Shown here: piece by piece, positions 1 to 13,645 of the stretch
Numbering within the stretch: position 1 is the first letter of the stretch
How the letters are laid out: every line of letters begins with the position of its first letter
Source: Misgurnus anguillicaudatus
Lineage: Eukaryota; Chordata; Actinopteri; Cypriniformes; Cobitidae
Assembly: GCF_027580225.2 (NCBI RefSeq)
Contig: NC_073354.2
Span: 12,938,501 to 13,002,500, forward strand
Direction: 5' to 3'
DNA length: 64,000 nucleotides
Program-made: the position numbers and the translations under genes
Notes under the pieces: model-generated
Database searches by the model: none
Seen by the model: only the letters and a program-made list of their open reading frames with translations
Told to the model about the DNA's origin: nothing

Positions 1-3000
1 CCTTTTGAAGTGGCATTTGAACATGCTTATTATGGTTAACCAATTACTTAACACACAAAAAATGATCTGTAGTCAAAACACGCTTCGTAAACATGACTTC
101 ATGTTCACAGCTTTCCATAGTCATGATGTAACAGATTTTTTGGGGGGCTGATTTTTCATTTTAACAATCACAGCTGTTGCAGTTTGATACTGAATAGACT
201 GTGATGAATGTAAATTGCTCCCATGTGCATTCGTCTCTTTGTTCTTTGCGCACAAAGACAAGTCGTTTCGAAAGAAATAAACATGCTGTAGCCTTGGCAA
301 GTTTTTATTGCGTTCCCATTGACTAATTTCATCAGCTCAGCACGGCATTGGGATATTGGTTCAAAAAATTCTAGGCTGGTTACTACTAAAAGGTTGTAGG
401 TTCAGACCTGCAGAGATTGATCATTTTAACCCTTAAAGTGAGACACTTAACCCTCGATCGCTCCAGAGGGTTTGTCTTTCAAATAAACTAAAATTGACAC
501 ACATAATTTTAGTCGTTCCATGAATAGCGGATGCTTGATTTGAATGTTATGCATGGAAAACATCTCGGCATCAGGTTCTCATCTTTCCTCAAAGCCTGTC
601 AGTTCAGAATGGAGGGATTAGCAAACTTCAGCCCTCAACTTTACACATTCTTTCAGAGAGACCCTCCAACCCCCCGTCAGCTGGCATATGCCTCATTTAA
701 CTCCGGCATCATATCAACTTTCTCCCTCGGTTTTAGAGGCAGAACGAGTCCCGGGTCTTTTGTTCCCAGGAATGCGAAGTTGAATCGCTTAAACAGGGAA
801 ACAGGCTAAAGCTTTTGTAAGCAATTAGAGTTTTCCGTTTAAAATCCATGTGAATGCAACTAAACAACGGTTGTCGTGCTTTTTAAAGAGATGACATCTT
901 ATGGCAGATGGGAATAGAGATGAAGAAACACCAGACTGATGTTAAACAATTTGGTTACATGCAAGGATCTTTATAGCATCTTTTTAAACCGAACGGTTCC
1001 AAATTAGACGATCTGTGCAAGTAACTTCCTTTCAAGCTGTATAATAAAAGCGCTGCTAATAAAAACGAACACCCATGCAGTCATATGTAACACATAGAGT
1101 CACATAAACCAGAAATTGCATGCATTTTTTGTGTGCATCTAAATAAAAGCATGTCATGGTTAAGGCAAGAGGGCTCGGTCGTTTTTTTGCGGTTGGGGGT
1201 GTATGTGAAAGATTGGGGTCGCATATGGAGGGATTTGAAAAGGATGGGTGAGGAATGTCTTTTGCTGAATGGGCTTTGTTACTGCTGCTGCTGCTGTGGC
1301 CCATATAATGTTCAAGCTCTTCCATCTGTTGTGAAGATCTGCAGATCTCTGTGTTATCTGAGTCTGTCTCGCATTAGATAACCACCTCTGAGCCGGCTCT
1401 CAGTTAACGTTTTATTGCGGGAACGACTTCGTCTGTTAGTGTTTATGCATGCAAAACATCCACACCGAGACTGGCAAAGCTTTGTTCATTCTCATTAGTA
1501 GTTTGTCACTGTAGGCATTGTATGTGTGTCTAATGCATTATGAATGTAAATGAACCCTTAAAAAGCAGCCAGACGGATTGTTGTATGTTTAGCGTTCCCT
1601 CCTGTTGAGATTAAGCAGAGAGGCTGCAGCCGCCTCATTAGCATACAGTAGTTATAGTAACGCAAAGGAGGCGGGGTCCTTTATGTCACTCCCCCCGAGG
1701 GTGTCTGGGGTTGCGGGTCACCCGCATTCCTGCCCATGCCACTGATAGCTGAAATACTTTACATACAGACACACACTCACCCACCCAGTCTCTCACCCTC
1801 TTCTTTTTTCTTTGTGGGTGGCTGAGAAGTTGTTATTTGTTACGAGTGTCGGATGTTTAATTGAATAAATGAGTTGCGTTACAAGAGATACTTCTTCACA
1901 ATTTAATGTGGTTGCTATATTACAGTATTGGAAAGTTTCGATTTTTACATTTATGTACATGTTTAGTTGAGACTTTCTGCTTGGATGTTAGTGATGGATA
2001 CAGATGGCTTGTTCATGAGGTCATGGCTCAAACCCCACAGATGCAAAGCATACATCTTGCCAATGACATTTCGTTCAGTTCGCTAGCCTGAAAGATTTGG
2101 CCAGCGTGCTTCCTGTAACCTCTCCTGGGAAGCATCAATCCTAAAAAGGTTTTCTTGTTTACATACTAAGATGGAAATGAGAATGTATTAACTCCTTGCT
2201 ACAAGATATAACCTCAGTGAGAGTTACCTGGCCCTTAGTCCATCAATATTAGCCGTCTAGATCAAAGCAAAGGAAAAGGTTTGGCTCGCGTGATTCCTGG
2301 CGCTTTTAACTTCTCCTTCATCCGTGGCATTCCAAGAGAGTAGATGGTAGAGTTATGGAGTGCCAAAAACCCTTTGGGAGTTTCTCTCATTTGGTTCTGA
2401 CTGCATTAACCTCGCCTATGAAGCTGAGAAGGTCTGGTCCACCTCTATAAATATTTTCCAGAATTTCTCGAATTCTTCATCGCGGACCAAGGGCGGCCTC
2501 CGCTCTTGAAGTGACATCTGGCATGCTCGCGCGCTCAGGAAAGGGAGGGAAGAGGAAAAGGTAGTCTCGCTAGACTGCTCTCCTGTTTTCCTACCTCACT
2601 CGGACTCTTAAGTCTAGGTGTGGCCAGCTGTGCTGTGAAATGTAATCCCTTGTTTTTTTCTAGGCTATTTCCCAGAGCCCCGTACCCTCCCTTATTCTGT
2701 CATTCAGAGGGTGTAATTGCAGAAGACCGTCTAAAGCGGCCACATGGTGTTCAGGAAAGTCTCTGACTGGTCGTGACTGTCAGTCAAGACAGGTTGATGA
2801 ATTTCTCTTGTGTTGATGCTACATTACCGTCTGCTGTTGTGATGCTTGTAATGTTTCCACTGTTGTTGTACTTGTCGGCAGCTGCTGTATTTCGTACAGT
2901 AAGATTTTACATAGTAAAAAGTATCTGCATTTGAGAGACACATTGTCGACAGCCATCCTGGAAAGCTATCATCTGCAACTTATTACAGAAGAGCTACATC

Positions 3001-3883
3001 AGGGAACAACAACAAAACCTTTTTTTCCCATTTCAGCACATCACGTAATTATGACCCAGAAGATGATGCAATAACCTACAATACCTCTTACCAAAAGTCA
3101 AGCTGGGTTCTGAGAAACCCAACACATAGTATTTCAGAAGTTATTCCTCTGAATCAGAAGCTGCTAATGGCCTCTTTGGAAAGTGATGTTAAGAGTCGCT
3201 CAGACCTGGAGGGAGCTGTATTTTCTAACAGTCAGCATCGGGACTGGAAAGGTTACGGTATTTGGTAGGAATGAGTTCCATATGAGTGCTCTCTCAGTAT
3301 ACAGTAAAGTCGTCTGAGGCTCAGACTGCACCGTCTCGACGTGACCGCTAGTAATGACGCTGTCAAAACACAGTGCCCACGCTCTCTGTGTTTGTGTTGG
3401 TGTAAGTGCACATGTGTGTGAGTGTATATGTGTCTGAATATTTGTACAAGAACCTGTCAGGGTGTTTGTGTATGTCTGAGTGTGTATGTAAGAGAGCATG
3501 GTTTCTGAGGTTGCATGCAATGTGGTTTGATTATATGCTTGTAGAGTTTATATGACCAAGTGGCCTGCCGTACGTAGCAATTAGACAGGCAGACATGAGC
3601 ATGGGTGACCATCATTTGGCTGTTTAGACTGTGCATGTGTGGGGGTGTGTGCCGGTTTGGCCGTACTTTAACTTAGAAATGTCCACACACATATAGAGAA
3701 ACATGTTGACAACTGACTTGTGATGATGTTTGTAATGGTCCTCCTTGTTTGAACAGCTCGCAATGGGCCAGATCGTCCCCAATCCCCATAAGAAAAAAAA
3801 TCACAGATGACATCACTGAAATATTGCAATTATCTCTTATAGGCATCGATGAGATTAAATGATGAGCAAACGATGAATTTTGA

Positions 3884-4272
3884 TTAAAAGTGCAGTGTGT
3901 AATTTTTAGAAGGATCTCTTGACAGAAATCCAAAATAATATACAAAACTATATTATCAGGGGTGTATAAAGACCTTTTTATATTGAACCGTTATGTGTTT
4001 ATTACCTTAGAACGAGATCTATTTATCTACATACACAGAGGGTCCCCTTACATGGAAGTCGCCATTTTGTGCCGCCATTTTTGTACAGAAGCCCTTAACG
4101 GACAATTTTTTTTTACTAAGTTGTCTCCGACGATGACATGTTTGTCCGATGCGGGCTACCGTAGCTTCTCTATATGTTTTAAAAGCAAGGGGTGAGCAGT
4201 GGACCAAGCCGTTGGTTGTAATTCGCAACCTCACCACTAGAAGCTGCTAAAATTCACACACTGCACCTTTAA
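3884..4272 (+). mobile_element. TTAA-bounded MITE, family A copy 1
   Basis: A 389-bp element bounded by TTAA. Its ends form an inverted repeat: the left end reads TTAAAAGTGCAGTGTGTAAT and the right end, complemented, reads TTAAAGGTGCAGTGTGTGAA. It is highly similar over its whole length to 58742-59117, including a block about TATATTATCAGGGGTGTATA from the left end. It has no transposase. TTAA targets are typical of piggyBac and Kolobok superfamilies; which one is not decidable here. Confidence 0.85.
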
Positions 4273-4486
4273 GTCGGATATTTCTCCTAAGAAACAGACC
4301 TCCATTAAATGTCTCCATTAGATATATCAACAATCAAAATGAGCTTAGAATTGCAAGTCTGCAATAAAAAATAAATATTATTGATTATTTCAATGTTTAA
4401 ATTTGATTTCTTTTTAAAAATATACAAACTGAAAAATTTTTACTTGGTTGTGCACAATATTGGTTGTGCACAATATCTTTACACTT

Positions 4487-4575
4487 TTTTGAGTCAACTA
4501 ATATTTTTTCAAATCAAATCAACTTAGTTTTAAGGCAACCAGGTAACTTATTTTTTTAATTAAACCAACAAATTA
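4487..4575. repeat. Fragment of CCAGGTAACTT repeat family
   Basis: A short AT-rich block containing AAGGCAACCAGGTAACTTA. The same core recurs in 38340-38640 and in both arms of the outer element at 51757-53314, so this is a degenerate member of that foldback family. Confidence 0.5.
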
Positions 4576-4630
4576 GTTTTAAAGTATTTTAGCAATTGTC
4601 TCCTAAGCAATTTTAGAAGAAACAGTTGAG

Positions 4631-5418
4631 ACAAAAGGGACTTTTTTGAAAATATGCTAATTTCCAGTTCCCCTAGAGCTAAACATCTGACTTCCACCGT
4701 TTTAGAATCCATTCAGCCGATCTCCGGGTCTGGCGGCAGCACCTCTTCAGCATAGCTTAGCATAATCCACTGAATCCGACCAGACCACCAGCATCGCACT
4801 CAAAAATAACCAAAACGTTTATTTTTCCTATTTATAACTTGGCTCTTCTGTAGTTACATTGTGTACTAAGACCGACAGAAAAATTAAAACTTGCGATTTT
4901 CTAGGCAGATATGGCTAGGAACTATACTCTCAAACTGGTGTAATAATCAGTGACTTTGCTGTCGTAAAATGGCTGCAGCAGGTGCAGTGATATTACACAG
5001 CGCCTGAAAGTAGTCCCCTTGGTAACTTTCAATAGTAGGTGACTATTTGTAGGCACTGCGTAATATCATTGCGCGCCTGCAGCCATGTTACAGCAGAAAG
5101 GTCCTTGATTGTTGCGCCAGAGTGATAGTGTAGTTCCTAGCCATATCGGCCTCGCGGGTTTTGGTTTTCCGTCTGTCTTGGTGCACGATGTGGCTGCAGA
5201 GGAGTCAGGTTTTAAATGGGAAAAATATTGAAACTAGCATTTTTGAGGGCGATGCTGATGGTCTGGTCAGGTTCGGTGGATTGTGCTAGGCTATGCTAAA
5301 AGTGGTACCGCCAGACCCGGAGATCAGCTGAATGGATTTCAAAATGGTAAAAATTAATTGTTTAACTCTAGGGGAGCTGGAAAATGAGCACATTAAAAAA
5401 AGTGGAGTGTCCCTTTAA
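4631..5418. mobile_element. Foldback element about 790 bp
   Basis: Long imperfect inverted repeats. The left arm holds TCTCCGGGTCTGGCGGCAGC and the right arm holds its complement in the form CCGCCAGACCCGGAGATCAG. The arms extend for more than 150 bp to the ends (right end GAGTGTCCCTTTAA), around a loop of about 350 bp. The central loop also has self-complementary copies around 4905-4990 and 5085-5150 (ATATGGCTAGGAACTA and TAGTTCCTAGCCATAT). No coding capacity. Confidence 0.8.
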
Positions 5419-6539
5419 TGTGATTTTTATCAAATCTCCTGCATTATGAAATGGCAACATCTAAACAATAATATTACCCTCTGTGTCTATATTCAGTATT
5501 TTCTAAGATCAGTTCGTAGGACATATCATTATCTTCATGACAAAACTATTGCATCTATGAAAAGTCCTTGCTTATATAGCTTCTGAGGTCAGCATGTGTG
5601 GTGTGTTGGTACAGCCTTATCTCATACTAAGGATTTTTCAGGAAAACATCATGATGTTAACACTGTTTGGTCCCTTCAGTGTGTGGATGTTGTGATTGGG
5701 AGTCATATCTCTGGTGGTTTACAGCTCTCAGTTTGCGCTTCGAACAATAGCGCAAGCATGAAGGATCCCTGCCGTTTCTGTATGCTTTTCTACGAGGCAA
5801 ACACACAAATGATTTGTTTGTTTATTCTCTGTGCAATTTCAGTCTATTTCCCTCGCGGGTCTGTATTGTATCCTGTCAGCCATTGTTTCGGCAAATGAGG
5901 CATTGTGTGTGTCACCGCCTATAGCTGTTAGCACGATAGCTTTTCTAATCCACAATCATCTTCAGTATACTCAGTCTGATTATAATTCCAGGGTGTTCTG
6001 GAATGTGTGAGTTTGTGTTTGGGTTTAAAGCATGCATGGGCTTTCTGGAATGGGATTTATTAAAATCCTATGTGGGCATCTGTTAAACCTCGTAGAAGGC
6101 CAAAAGACCAGGGAGCGAGGATGACCCCGGCCACCCTTTTCCCTCGCTCTCTCTTTTAACTTTTCTGGGTCATATGGATTAAATCCAGGGTGCTCAGCAT
6201 TCCTGAGTGTAAGCCTAGCTGGTCCCTTAAGGGCGGTCACCCTGTGTTCATTCATATGCTAATGGGACCTGTGTCACTAAGGCTTATATTCCAATGTGCT
6301 GGATGAAACGCTATTTAATTGAGCCTAAATATAGGTCATTGCCAATTCAAAATAATCATTTGTGATCCCTTTGACGCATGAAAATTTAAACAGATTCAAG
6401 AACATGAATTAAACTTAACTGTGACATTTAAAAACAGACACTATTAAATCTCAAAAACTTTAAGTGTTGCAAAAAATGCAGATTTGACCTAAAGTATGTT
6501 TAAACTGTCTTGCATTAAAATTCACCATTATTGTCTTTG

Positions 6540-6830
6540 AAAACCAAGCTAAAGTATTTTTTTGTAATTTAGTGTATTTTAAAGCGTCATAAGTAGTTTT
6601 TTTACGTGTACGCTGGGTGAACATACGCGCACGGTCGAACGCACAGCCTTGCAAAGCATAGTGTATGTGTGTATGTGTACACAATGTTCGACGCATGCAC
6701 ATGGCGAAAAAATACGTTCTTCTGTACGCTCATGCGCAACCTATGCTTACAAAGTATAAACTATGTTGATGACGAAATTTGCGCCACATGACTGTGCATG
6801 GACCCTCGTGTATGCATAAAATTTCAACAT
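6540..6830. repeat. Dispersed repeat related to 32020-32300
   Basis: This shares TTTTTACGTGTACG, GCAAAG(C/T)ATAGT, ATGCATGCGCA-like and GATGACGAAA blocks in the same order with 32020-32300, so both are copies of one degenerate element. No inverted ends could be fixed. Confidence 0.5.
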
Positions 6831-6840
6831 ACTTGTAGCT

Positions 6841-6943
6841 TACACTGCATTACAAGGTATACATTATATCAGCAATTGTGCTCCCTAGGATCAAATCTAC
6901 AACCTTTTAAACTGCTAATGCAATGCTCTACCATTGAACTATA
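6841..6943 (-). repeat. tRNA-derived SINE fragment
   Basis: Read on the minus strand it begins TATAGTTCAATGGTAGAGCA (an A-box-like region), continues TTGCATTAGCAG, and has a B-box-like GTAGATTTGATCC. The part nearer 6841 (TGCATTACAAGGTATACAT) matches the body of the copy at 14820-14935. This is a SINE head, not a working tRNA gene, because the arms do not pair as a cloverleaf. Confidence 0.65.
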
Positions 6944-8647
6944 GGAACTGATGCAAGCACTGCGAGTACAAATCCTGCTTGCAACCTTTCCTTATTCCAC
7001 ATCCCACATTTTCCCCATTATTTCCTATCCTTGGCTGTAAATCAAACTAAATGCAGGTATATATAACAGATGTTTACAAATATGTACTAAAGTATATTAG
7101 TACCAAAGACTTATTATATACAGTACATCTGTTATGTTAATCTTTTTCTCACACCTGGTGCGTAGTGTATGGACATGAGAACAATGTGGTGATCGTTTAC
7201 ACGTTGCTATTATTGTAACCGTCTCGTTGCAGGAGTACACACCCTCAATAACAAATACAGCCCATAGAAATGTGTAAATCTACACACTTATGTTCACAGA
7301 CTATACAGTAACGGACACTATCATACACACACATTCACATTTCCGTGACATCATGCGGTCCCACGCACCACACACGAATACAAATCTAAATGCAGCACTT
7401 TGGTAAAGTGTTAAATGCTATGTTTGGTTATAATGTTACCTCAAGTCTGTTTCTCATGGGCTCCGGGGTAGGGTGAGAAAAAAAGCATTTTTTTTTAGCT
7501 TGACTCGTCTGATTCTCTCGGGCTGGTTGCGGTGGCCCCGGTTAACCCCTAAACTCCTTCTCATGTAGGGTTATGACTAACCATTGACATTTAGGGAAAG
7601 TGGGCGGAGAGACAAAAAGATTGATGGAGAAAAGAACATCCTTCTGTCAAAAAAAAAAACAGATTTTCCTTCTAAGTTACAGGGGTTTATTGCGTTTTAT
7701 TGGTCTTCAAGAAATCCGAAAAAAGAGGTGGTGAGAGAGGCAGGAAGCTGAAGCCATCGTTCATTTGTTTAATTGTACTTTACTGTGAGAAGAAAAAGAC
7801 TGAGTTTGACCTTTGACACCGGGGACCGGGTTGCAGTTGTACAGTACGATCAACATTTCCTCACCTAAAGGCAAAATAAACAGACCCAGCGACGAACGTG
7901 ATACACTTGGCACATTACGGCTCTTTGCTGCTTGATTTATTGAAATCCCCGGACTTTTAGTTTGACATGTTAAGCCCATTCCCTGCATGATTTAAAGGCA
8001 GAAACGCTTGTTTTCTTTACAGAAACCACTGTAAATCTTATTAGTGTGCTTTTAAATCTTCTTTTGGTGTAATATATAATTTGCTAGGCTGTTTGTAGTG
8101 GGTGGGATGAGATCAAGAAGGTAAAATAACAGAGCAGCTTTGACAACATTTCCATTATGCAACGATATGTTTGTATTTTTTACTAAACATTGCAATGTTT
8201 GATAAACCCGACATAGCAGAATTAATTCTCGTTCGGTAAACAGTTTTGACATGTTTGGGACATGCAAAGTTCAAAATTGCTATCTTTTCTACATAATATA
8301 TAAATTATTGTGTCCTCAGATTTTATAAAAGTGCTCCATAGGGTTTGTCACAAGCTCTACCCAGAAATAAAGCAATAATACATTTTAAGGTAATTTATTT
8401 GATTTATCCAGATGCTAACATTTAATTGCATGTAAACTTATGTATAGTGTGTGATATGGGAGCCTGTGGTATCACACTCGGTTGCGGTGTAAAAGGGTAC
8501 GAGTAAAAACTGCTGTGTGTAAGCACATGCTTTGAGCTGGGGCCCGGTCCCGGAGCCTATCTGATGTATTGAGAGATTGAGAAAGGTAGGATTGCCAATA
8601 TGCACAGCTATGCTGACTTCAGCAGCTTGTATAGACAAAGCTAAAGG

Positions 8648-8650
<3 letters not shown>

Positions 8651-8690
<40 letters not shown>
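8651..8690. repeat. (AG)20 microsatellite
   Basis: Forty uninterrupted bases of the AG dinucleotide. It makes an artificial Arg-Glu open frame that should not be read as coding. Confidence 0.97.
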
Positions 8691-8694
<4 letters not shown>

Positions 8695-9507
8695 TGTGGT
8701 CCCTCTGCTATACAGTACTGATACACACATTTTGTTTTCTGTTTGATTCGTATTTTGTCTTATTGTGCTTGGTGGCTCCACCCACAGTGACATCATTGGC
8801 AACATTGTTACATATAACACATCAAATCTATTCTGATTGGCTGCAGTTTTCCCACCTTGTGGCAGCATTTGATTTAATTTACTTTAAACAAATTATTTGA
8901 TGCGCAAAAAGTTGGCATGTTGTCAACACGGCCTGGTTAACAGTGACTATATAGTAGGTCTGTATTGGTATTTATTGGATTGTATTGTACTAGTGTGTTT
9001 CCAACATGAATCTGTAAATGTTCGAACATGGGTCTGAGTTTATCATGTGGGTCAGTGCCCAATGGGGCCAACGGATAGAAAACGTGCAGAGTGCCACACA
9101 GACCACACATTCCAGGTCACAGTTCAGAGGTCAGAGGTCGTGGAGAACGTTAATCTTTTTTTCTCTCTCTCTCTGTGTGTGCGCGCGTGTGTGTGTGTTT
9201 TACTGTTTATTCTGTGTGAGTTTTGCAGATTATGTGTCTGCATGCCAGAATGGGTCTGTATGTGTTTCGGAAATGTCAATCAAGTATGAAATGCACCTCC
9301 TGAGGAATCCCACAGTGCTTTATTCCAGCGAGCAAGTGCCGAACCTTTTAAAAACAGCACAACTCAAACATTAAGAGTATGCAAAATACCATATTTTTAA
9401 AAACGAATAAGCAGTGGGTTGCTTGGACGATTATTCGACTGATTTTAATAAAGCTGTTGTAAGCTTATAATAATGATTTATAATGGTTTATTTTTGCAGG
9501 ACATATC

Positions 9508-9785
9508 ACATTGTCAGAAATAATGGTCAAAAATGTACCCTTTTTAAAGGTTCCGATATGTACCATTTAGGTACAGATACGTATACATTTGGTACCAATA
9601 TATAACTTTGAGGTACTAATATGTACTCTTTGGTACCAATATGTAACTTTAAGGTACAAATATGTACTCTTTGGTACCAATATGTACCTCTGAGTTACTA
9701 ATATGAACACTGTTGGTGCAAATGTGTACTTTTTAAAAGTGCACCACCTCAGTGACAGCTAGGGACTTTTTTTACCATTTCCTCT
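9508..9785. mobile_element. GTAC-rich inverted-end element, copy 1
   Basis: It starts ACATTGTCAGAAATAATGGT and ends CAGCTAGGGACTTTTTTTAC. The inside is an irregular series of blocks such as GGTACCAATATGTAAC every 20 bases or so. The same architecture (TGTCAG end, GGTAC-type inner blocks, CAGCTAGGGAC end) occurs at 22024-22725, 40775-41000, 56206-56400 and 59195-59483. Confidence 0.7.
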
Positions 9786-11611
9786 TACATTTGAAACCCA
9801 GTTGGCAAAAAAAGAGGGAAAATAATGGATTGCCATATTAAGAAAGACCGTTTCAATAATTTGATTTGTTTCTTTGGGGACTTTGGGCACCTTGAAACAG
9901 TGCATATGCTCCATATGTATAACTGTAGTGGGATTCCTGTTAGGAGATAAATTTAACTGCCCCCTTTTCTGTCATGCAAACTGTTAACAGGTAGGACACG
10001 GCACTAGCAAAGCAAAAATCACAAGTCTCAATTCCCTGAAAACACACAAACTGATTTATAACAAACACACAAGGTTCTAAATATAAAGCTTTCTATTGTG
10101 ACGCTCAATTGCATTTCAAGAGGCACGCACACTTTTCTCCAGTCCCCGTCTCCCTTCCTCCATATACTTTTCTCCCAGCAATTAATGAAGCTCTCTTCTA
10201 ATGGTCCCCTTGTTCCCAGCAGGGGTGGCTCTCTCTTTTGTTTTGGCCTTCAGTCTTTTAGCCAATGAGAGCTGGCATTGAGCCACCCATTCTCAACAGA
10301 GCCATTCCCACAGGGGCTACATGGCCGTTCTCTCTCAGTCGGCATCCTCCACAGGCTTCCGCATTGTGTGAAGGTCTTGGCCACAAGCCCTCCGCAGATC
10401 GCCAATGATAAAGCCATCAATGGAGCTGAGAGGACATAACCTGATCCTCGACCGCCTAAATTTATGCTATTTTGGCATATTGTCATCATGCAGGCATTCT
10501 TACCTGGAGGAGTAGTCCTGCCTGCTGCCATTAAGAAGAGTCAAAGTCGGTTTGTAATAAATCAAGTTTACCACAGATTGTGTCCTTTTTCGACTCTAGT
10601 TGCACTTTGAGATTGTTAAAGGGTGCGTGACCAACTCCAGCCAAGAGTTACTAAACGTCAGGCATAACAAAGTTATGGCACAGTTTGGCATCTACCATTG
10701 AAATGAATTGCCTGTACTGGAGTCATTTATGAATCACTTCCTGTACACCCTGTCTGAAATCATTTCCTTCGATTTATCAATTCATGTAGGAAGTTGAGGA
10801 AAGGTTATCTAACTTAAGGTGTCGGTGAACAAATTTTCCTTTTTAAAACACCACCTGTTAAGCTTCCACTATAAAATACTTTTTCAGCTCATGATGGTGC
10901 TTATGTGGTACCCACTGCAAAACGCTATGAGCAACTCGGGCAAACGTTAGCTGTCACGATATAAAGAGGCACGACCACGTCTGTTATGGCAAGTGGGTTG
11001 TATACAGTTGTGGTTTGTATTTCACAGAATCCGTCATGGCACGCGTGTGTGTTTTTGCTGATTAGGGGAAATGAAAGCCTTTCTGTCACATTTCTGTATT
11101 CATATTTGGTGCTTGCTTACCTCAAGCCTCAGTTGCGCTTGCACAGTCACGCTAACCTATAGGTGGGTTGTCATCTCTAGTTCATAGCAGCTTATTTTAT
11201 ATTCCCGTACAAGTATGGTCAGGGTCTGTGTTTGCGTGTTTTATTGTGTGAATGCTTATACATTAGTCAGTCAAAGGGGGATTTTGACCTTAGAGTTGTC
11301 CTTTCAGTGCATTCATTGTTAAAGAGCTTGCGGCCCTTGACAGGAAGGCCTTTCCTCCACGTACATCCTTTCACAGGGCTTTCTTGCGTCTTCAATGATA
11401 TCTTTGTCCCAACAATGACAGATCAGTCTTTAATTTTAACTGAGAGCTTCTGTTGTACAATGCAATTTACTTTCACTCCATCACACAGTTAATACCACAA
11501 CTTCCTTTAGTGCCGTGACGTCTCGAAGCTTTGAAATAAAGGTCAAACTTTTAGGATAGTTGTCTTTTGAAAAGCAGATGGTTAAAGTTGCATTATAGCT
11601 ATAACAAGTAC

Positions 11612-11638
11612 ACTATTATTATTATTATTATTATTATT
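11612..11638. repeat. (ATT)9 microsatellite
   Basis: An uninterrupted ATT trinucleotide run. Confidence 0.95.
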
Positions 11639-12916
11639 GGCTCAAACTGTGTGTTTAAAGGGGATTTATGTAGTCAAACTGTAAAACTGCTAGTGGCTCT
11701 GGTGTCACGATTCAACCTAAAGTTTGAACACAAATTGATTCACACAAGCCTGTGCAAGATCGATTATTGTGATAATGAAAACACACATTTATTTCTCTCA
11801 GGCTACATGCTTACATAACCATCCATCAATAGTAGATTAGAATCGTCCCATTTCTTATATAAACATTGATTCTTTGCACAGATTTCCGTTCACGTCTATC
11901 GCCATCCGTGTCTGCAGCTGTATAGAGGCAGCTCGATGGTTGCCCGTAGCGACTGACCGGCGTCTAGCCGTCCCCCTTCTGAGACCAAAAAAGGGCCGCA
12001 TGCCCAAATCTGATAATGCAAATGGGAAAATTTCACCCACAATGCTGTTAACTCTGCCACCCACTTGTGAATGTTTGTGTGCATGTGTGCGGTGCACGTG
12101 TGGTGCTCCAGATCTCAGTTGTGCCCCTTGTTGTTTTTTAATTAGGCTCTTATTGAGCGTAAAGTCAGGGGCCGAGTGGAGAGTTCAAGTACGCTGAACC
12201 CAGCGGCCATCTGCACTTGACACTGATGCTTTTTTCACATCGCATGACAGATTCTGACCACTTAAGTCACAGTTTAACCGAAATTCTCTCATTTATTTAC
12301 CGTCATGCTATTTTAAGACTCATTCATAGCCTCGCTCTTCTTAGGAAAGACAAATATATTCTACTCTTCTGTATACACGGGAAATTAATTGTGACCAGTG
12401 CTGTTACTGGTCCCCATTTACAGTTATTGCGTCACTTCTAGGGAACTAATTTGTGGTCCAGAAAAGTTTGTGGTTCATTACAACATGAGTGTAAACTATT
12501 TAAGTAAATGATGATTTAAGTAAATGATTTTGGGTACAAGTAAACACTTTGAAGACAGCGATCTGTTTGACAGAGAGGATTTTACACGTGGCTTATATTG
12601 AAGAGCTGTTTAACTTGGACTCTCTCTTTGTGTTTGCAGGTCATAACTCAGAGTCTTTAGCTGTGGCCATGGGTTCATTGTAAATCAGACTGAATTTATT
12701 TCTGTTTAATGAACTTTGTATAGAGAACAGACTACTGGTTTCTTTCCTTCTGCTTTATCTCTCACTTACTGAGCTGCACAGTTTATCCCAATAACCAACA
12801 TTCTTGGGTAGCAGACAGAAAAAGAGAGAGTAGATGTGAAACAACAAACCAGGTCTGATCGTACACTTCAGTTTTTCATTTTATGTTTATTCTTTTTTTC
12901 AGTGATTAAGTCAATA

Positions 12917-13645
12917 CAGGGTTTCCCGCAGAAAATTTGTTAGTTAAGGTGGTAGGGTTGGGCAGATGGGCGGGGCAATGGGCGGGGCGTACGCGTCATG
13001 ATGAAAATGAAAATATTTGTAATATTTTAAAACACTCAAATAAAACTTAATTTTTAAGAAACTATGACAGAAAGATTAATACTAGATTATTAATGAATAA
13101 TTTTTTTTTTCCTAACGGAAATAGCTGCGTGAAGTGAAACTAAAGGGTTAATAAACACAAACTTAAGCAGATGTTGTAAAACGTGTGGCGACTGATGATA
13201 GATACCGACGATTGTAAAAACTGATTATTTCCCACTATTAATTACATTATCTTAAAGGAGTGTATCTACTGTAGCATGTAAATAATGTGAGCAAGAGCGC
13301 TCAACAATTATATCGAATCAACAGGCATGTGAAACCTAGCTAGAAGGTTGCTCAAACAACAAAATAATATCCTGCTAACTTACTTTAAATTTGCAAGAAC
13401 TATAGACTAATACAATAAAAGGCTTAAATAAGCCCAAAACATACGTCTACTTACAGTTCTCACGGACTATTCTACGAGATGCACTTGACAGCCTTTTGTG
13501 CAACAAAATATAATATAATATAATATAATATAATGTATATATATATATATATATTTTTATTTTTTTTTGAGCGACCTAGTTAAGGCGGTAGGGTTTCCCA
13601 GCTTAGGCGGGCCACCCGAACTGCAAAGTGCTGTGGGAAACCCTG
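12917..13645. mobile_element. hAT-like non-autonomous element, 729 bp
   Basis: Terminal inverted repeats CAGGGTTTCCCGCAGAAAA (left) and CAGGGTTTCCCACAGCACTT (right, complemented). Both ends begin CAG as in hAT elements. The target duplication is imperfect (CAATA next to both ends). A GGCGG-rich block lies near the ends (TTAAGG(T/C)GGTAGGGTT on both sides, same orientation). It contains a TATAA(T)-type and (AT)n microsatellite at about 13508-13553. No transposase. Confidence 0.8.

Noticed and set aside
8577..8900. 107-codon frame with an Arg-Glu run
   Set aside because: Caused by the (AG)20 microsatellite.
10250..10531. 93-codon minus-strand frame in a GC-richer patch of intron 1
   Set aside because: No recognisable domain and no splice sites that fit; could be conserved non-coding sequence but one sequence cannot show that.
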